From the NCBI GenBank assembly GCA_027012915.1, contig JALUYN010000179.1, positions 1 to 16,806 of the forward strand: a DNA stretch of 16,806 nt, written 5' to 3'. The notes beneath the pieces are model-generated. The model worked only from the letters and a program-made list of their open reading frames with translations. It made no database searches and was not told the origin of the DNA. The stretch is from Cellvibrionaceae bacterium. Lineage in GTDB: Bacteria > Pseudomonadota > Gammaproteobacteria > Pseudomonadales > Cellvibrionaceae. The number at the start of each line of letters is the position of its first letter. The first letter of the stretch is position 1. The position numbers were made by a program, and so were the translations under genes. Positions 13,954 to 16,806 of this stretch are shown here, one piece after another.

Positions 13954-16806
13954 TTAGGTGCTGGGCAATGGTTGTCTGCGCGGCAGGCCGGGAAAGCCCG
14001 TTTGTTGCCACGCACCAAACAGCATCAGAACCATACTGGCAAACAGCGCGAAATACAATTGAGAATTAATTACATCTTCAGTTTGTGACTTTTCGACCTT
14101 CTCCAATTGCTGACCCTCAACCTGTTGTACCGGGTTTGCCGCCGCAGCCTGGGCATCAACCGGGGTTGCCAGCGTCATATCCAAACCAAAGCCCTGAGCC
14201 CTGGCGTCCACGTATTGTTTGAACGCCTCGTTGTCCGTAAATACATCGTAGCGATTCGCCAATTCGATATAGCGCTCGGTCATAGCGCGAACCGTGTCGT
14301 CGTCGGCCTTCCAGTACTCTTTGCGGGCCGCCTCCAACATACGCTCCAACATTTGCGCCTGGGCAGTGGGGTGTACTTCTTCAAACCACTCATTGAGCTT
14401 CATGTCGTAGCTGTCTTCCACGTAGATCTCGAAGAACTGTTGCCACTGTTCATCGTGCACGTATTCCGGCGCCATCACCTCCCAGCCCCAGAAGTTGTTC
14501 ATGCGATCGAGCATTGCCGTGGCACCGGCGTAGCCCTCGTTCTGCATCTGTTCGATCCAGCGCGGATGGAAATAGCGGGAACGTAGCTCTTTGGCCAGGA
14601 AGCGCTCCATGGTTTCGGATTTCTCGGAACCGGCCTTTCGTAAGTTGGAGACAAACATCTCCGGTGTTTTGCCGTCGATCTGGCGCACGGCCTGGGCGAT
14701 ACCTCCGAAGTACTGGAACGGATCATCGTTAGTGAGCAGCGCGTAAAGATTCGATGAACGCGAGAAAATCACGCCGTCAGTACCCGATAGCACCTTGCTG
14801 TAGAGATCCATACCCTCGACCTTTTCACTCCAACGCTTGGCGTCTTTACCAAACCAGAAGCCCATGCGCTGGGTATAGACATTGGACATGGCCTTATCGT
14901 TTTCCCAACTGCCGGAGTCCAGTGTTGCCGAGGCCAGACCCGTACCATAGTTACCGGTCTCGTTGGAGAAAATCCGCACCGTGGAAAAGTAGTCGGCGTC
15001 GGCTTCACTGACACCGTCTTCCAGCAGATCCGTTTTGATTTTCTGGGCATTGTAGTAGAGGGAGTTGCCGTCCTCTTTCAGCTTGGCCACCTCGTCGATA
15101 GCACGAGCCATCCACAGGATCACATTGGGGAAGGCGTCGCGATAAAGTCCGGTCGCAGTAACCGCCACATCCACCCTCGGACGTTTGAGCTCAGAATACG
15201 GAATGATCTCAGTGCCAATCATCTGGCCGCTGGGCGCCCACTTGGGTCGCACACCCATGGTTCTGAGAATTTGAGCTTCGAGCACGCCCTGATGACGCAT
15301 GGTCTCCAGTGACCACAGAGAAAAGGCCAACTTATCCGGGTATTGACCGTGTTTTTGGTAGTGCGCAGCGATATTGTCTTCCGCCAGTTTTGTCGCCACT
15401 TCCCACGCAGCTTTGGTCGGTACGCGCGCCGGATCAAAGCCAATCAGATTACAACCGGTAGGAGCGGCATCGGGATTGCGAATGGGATCGTTGCCGTTAC
15501 AGGGTCTGATAAATTCACCGTCCAACGCGCGAAGCAGGTTGGGCAATTCCTCAGTTCCGTGGAAGTTATCCCAATAGCTTTGCGCTTTGTTCAGTGCCTC
15601 ACCAAGATCACCATCTTTGTTTAGGTCTTCTTTGACACTATCACCGTCGGCAAGCTTTTGATCTACAGTCTTTTTGTCTGCGAGAACTCTGGATAACAAT
15701 TGATAACCGGGCAACGCTTGCAGTTTGACCGCATCGTTTTCGTCCATCTGTTGTTCAGATGGAATGCTCCAGCCCTTATCATCCTCAAGCGCTTTTGCGG
15801 CGGTTTTGAAATCGTCGCCCAGCATCTGTGCGATGGTGGTGTAGAGATGATCCTGCGGTGGTACGTCGCCAAAGGTGTGCAACCCCAAGGGTTGGCTCAT
15901 TGCCGCCAGAGATTGCAGATAATCCTGTATTTCAGGAATCAGTGTGGCGAAATTCTCTCGCGCCTGAACTTCATCCACACCAAAGTCTTTCAGCATCTTG
16001 TGCTGTTGCAGTAAGGCGATGGCATTGTCGCGGCTTGTTTCCTTAACCGCGCCTTCGTCCAACTGAATGTAGTCTGCCAGCAATTCCTGCAACTCGGCCA
16101 GTTCGCGATAGGTACCGGCCGCAGCGAACCCCGGAGTCAGATGACTGATCATGGTGGCACGATCGCGGCGTTTCGCCTGCATTGCCTCACCGACGTTATC
16201 AATAATGTAGGGATAAATTACCGGAATATTGCCCACCGCAAGATTACTGGGATCGTAAGCCCAAAGCCCCCGTTCCTTACCGGGTAACCACTCCTGAGAA
16301 CCGTGGGTTCCCAGGTGAATAATGGCATCGGCACCCCATTGCTCTCTGACGTACAAATAAGCAGCGAGATAAAAGTGATTAATGGCCGCCTTCATGCTGT
16401 GGTACAGAGACGCTTGCTCTTCGGCGCTATCGCCACGCCCCGGCTGCGGCAACATAATGAGGTTGCCACTTTGCATGCGAGGAATTACAAACGCTTTTTC
16501 GCCCTGATAGTCCACCAACATGGCGCTGTCTTTTGCCTCACCCCAGCGCTCGATAATGGGTTGTTTCACCGTCTCCGGCAGCTGCTCAAACCAGGTCTGA
16601 TAGGTTGCCAATGGCAGATAGTCGGCCAGGCCTTCCTGAACCAGTGGCGTCGCGTCTTCCGAGCGATACATAGGGCGCAGTAGCTTTCCCGCGCCGTCGA
16701 TATACCATTGCTCATCCTCAACGGTTACCGGATAACCCGCACCGTTTAGTGCACTGGCGATACGCTGCAGAGATTCGGGCACATTCAAAAAGGCGGCACC
16801 AATGTC
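13954..16806 (-). CDS. CobN/magnesium-chelatase-H family protein with C-terminal membrane anchor (5'-partial; HmuS-like candidate)
   Basis: The C-terminal 950 residues of a large class I chelatase-type subunit; the frame stays open through the right edge, so the start is outside. Numbered from the window edge, core family motifs are HLGTHGSQEWLPGK (164-177), YPYIIDNVGEAMQAKRRDRA (198-217), NPDAAPTGCNLIGFDP (444-459), RIFSNETGNYGTGLASA (611-627) and NDDPFQYFGGIAQAVR (693-708). The end differs from cytoplasmic CobN: a linker, one membrane helix at about 916-933, then a short tail with LPRR. The positive tail implies cytoplasmic C-terminus and periplasmic bulk. Only two cysteines occur (436 and 452), close enough for a disulfide, and DLNKDGDLGEAL (394-405) resembles an EF-hand loop. 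No cobalamin genes or CobS/CobT partner are visible; the neighbour is a Fe(III)-binding protein. The CobN-like HmuS of Bacteroidota haem-uptake loci is the closest functional analogy I know. Family membership is firm; the metal and substrate are inferred. Confidence 0.92.
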   Translation of the reverse strand, partial: DIGAAFLNVPESLQRIASALNGAGYPVTVEDEQWYIDGAGKLLRPMYRSEDATPLVQEGLADYLPLATYQTWFEQLPETVKQPIIERWGEAKDSAMLVDYQGEKAFVIPRMQSGNLIMLPQPGRGDSAEEQASLYHSMKAAINHFYLAAYLYVREQWGADAIIHLGTHGSQEWLPGKERGLWAYDPSNLAVGNIPVIYPYIIDNVGEAMQAKRRDRATMISHLTPGFAAAGTYRELAELQELLADYIQLDEGAVKETSRDNAIALLQQHKMLKDFGVDEVQARENFATLIPEIQDYLQSLAAMSQPLGLHTFGDVPPQDHLYTTIAQMLGDDFKTAAKALEDDKGWSIPSEQQMDENDAVKLQALPGYQLLSRVLADKKTVDQKLADGDSVKEDLNKDGDLGEALNKAQSYWDNFHGTEELPNLLRALDGEFIRPCNGNDPIRNPDAAPTGCNLIGFDPARVPTKAAWEVATKLAEDNIAAHYQKHGQYPDKLAFSLWSLETMRHQGVLEAQILRTMGVRPKWAPSGQMIGTEIIPYSELKRPRVDVAVTATGLYRDAFPNVILWMARAIDEVAKLKEDGNSLYYNAQKIKTDLLEDGVSEADADYFSTVRIFSNETGNYGTGLASATLDSGSWENDKAMSNVYTQRMGFWFGKDAKRWSEKVEGMDLYSKVLSGTDGVIFSRSSNLYALLTNDDPFQYFGGIAQAVRQIDGKTPEMFVSNLRKAGSEKSETMERFLAKELRSRYFHPRWIEQMQNEGYAGATAMLDRMNNFWGWEVMAPEYVHDEQWQQFFEIYVEDSYDMKLNEWFEEVHPTAQAQMLERMLEAARKEYWKADDDTVRAMTERYIELANRYDVFTDNEAFKQYVDARAQGFGLDMTLATPVDAQAAAANPVQQVEGQQLEKVEKSQTEDVINSQLYFALFASMVLMLFGAWQQTGFPGLPRRQPLPST

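Noticed and set aside
13954..16788. A TTG at 16788 as the start of the CobN-like gene
   Set aside because: The frame continues upstream to the window edge with family-like sequence (DIGAAFLNVPESLQR), and hundreds of N-terminal residues expected for the family are missing, so the gene is simply cut.

Overview
The window reads as a chromosomal segment of a Gram-negative bacterium, most likely a marine-type gammaproteobacterium. That rests on protein style (TonB receptor with signal peptide, WS/DGAT acyltransferase, a DUF3649/PepSY/DUF3325 iron cassette) and moderate GC; no rRNA or marker gene fixes the taxon. It is densely coded: ten protein genes, two of them cut by the window edges. No gap exceeds 300 bases; the largest is about 265 bases, between the divergent genes at 4365 and 4631. 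I saw no tRNA, rRNA, CRISPR array, transposase or phage gene.

Layout. (a) 1-1494, minus: Fe(III) ABC transporter permease (FbpB/SfuB type), C-terminus off the left edge. (b) 1616-4365, minus: a two-gene acyl/acetyl unit, an acetyl-CoA hydrolase/transferase fused to a GNAT acetyltransferase and, overlapping it by ATGA, a histone-deacetylase-family amidohydrolase. (c) 4631-6091, plus: a WS/DGAT wax ester/triacylglycerol synthase. (d) 6169-8214, minus: a TonB-dependent receptor behind a promoter overlapped by a Fur-box-like site, divergent from (e) 8405-10601, plus: three genes joined by ATGA overlaps (DUF3649 protein, PepSY-domain membrane protein, DUF3325 protein), a cassette known beside ferric-siderophore receptors. 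(f) 10630-12719, minus: an OmpR-type response regulator and its sensor kinase, overlapping by ATGA. (g) 12809-13810, minus: a periplasmic Fe(III)-binding protein (FbpA/FutA type) with a clear terminator. (h) 13954-16806, minus: the C-terminal 950 residues of a CobN/magnesium-chelatase-H family protein ending in a membrane anchor, N-terminus off the right edge. A large inverted repeat (13840-13950) of the dispersed intergenic type separates (g) and (h).

How it may work together. Most of the window suits iron acquisition: outer-membrane import (TonB receptor), inner-membrane processing or reduction of the chelate (PepSY cassette), periplasmic Fe(III) capture (FbpA) and inner-membrane transport (FbpB). 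The topology of the CobN-like protein (single C-terminal membrane helix, RR in the short tail, only two cysteines, an EF-hand-like loop) fits a periplasmic, membrane-tethered chelatase better than a cytoplasmic cobalamin enzyme. It resembles the CobN-like HmuS proteins of Bacteroidota haem-uptake loci. The speculative model is that it removes iron from a tetrapyrrole in the periplasm and FbpA/FbpB take up the metal. The deacetylase/CoA-transferase-GNAT unit and the WS/DGAT gene form a separate acyl-CoA theme.
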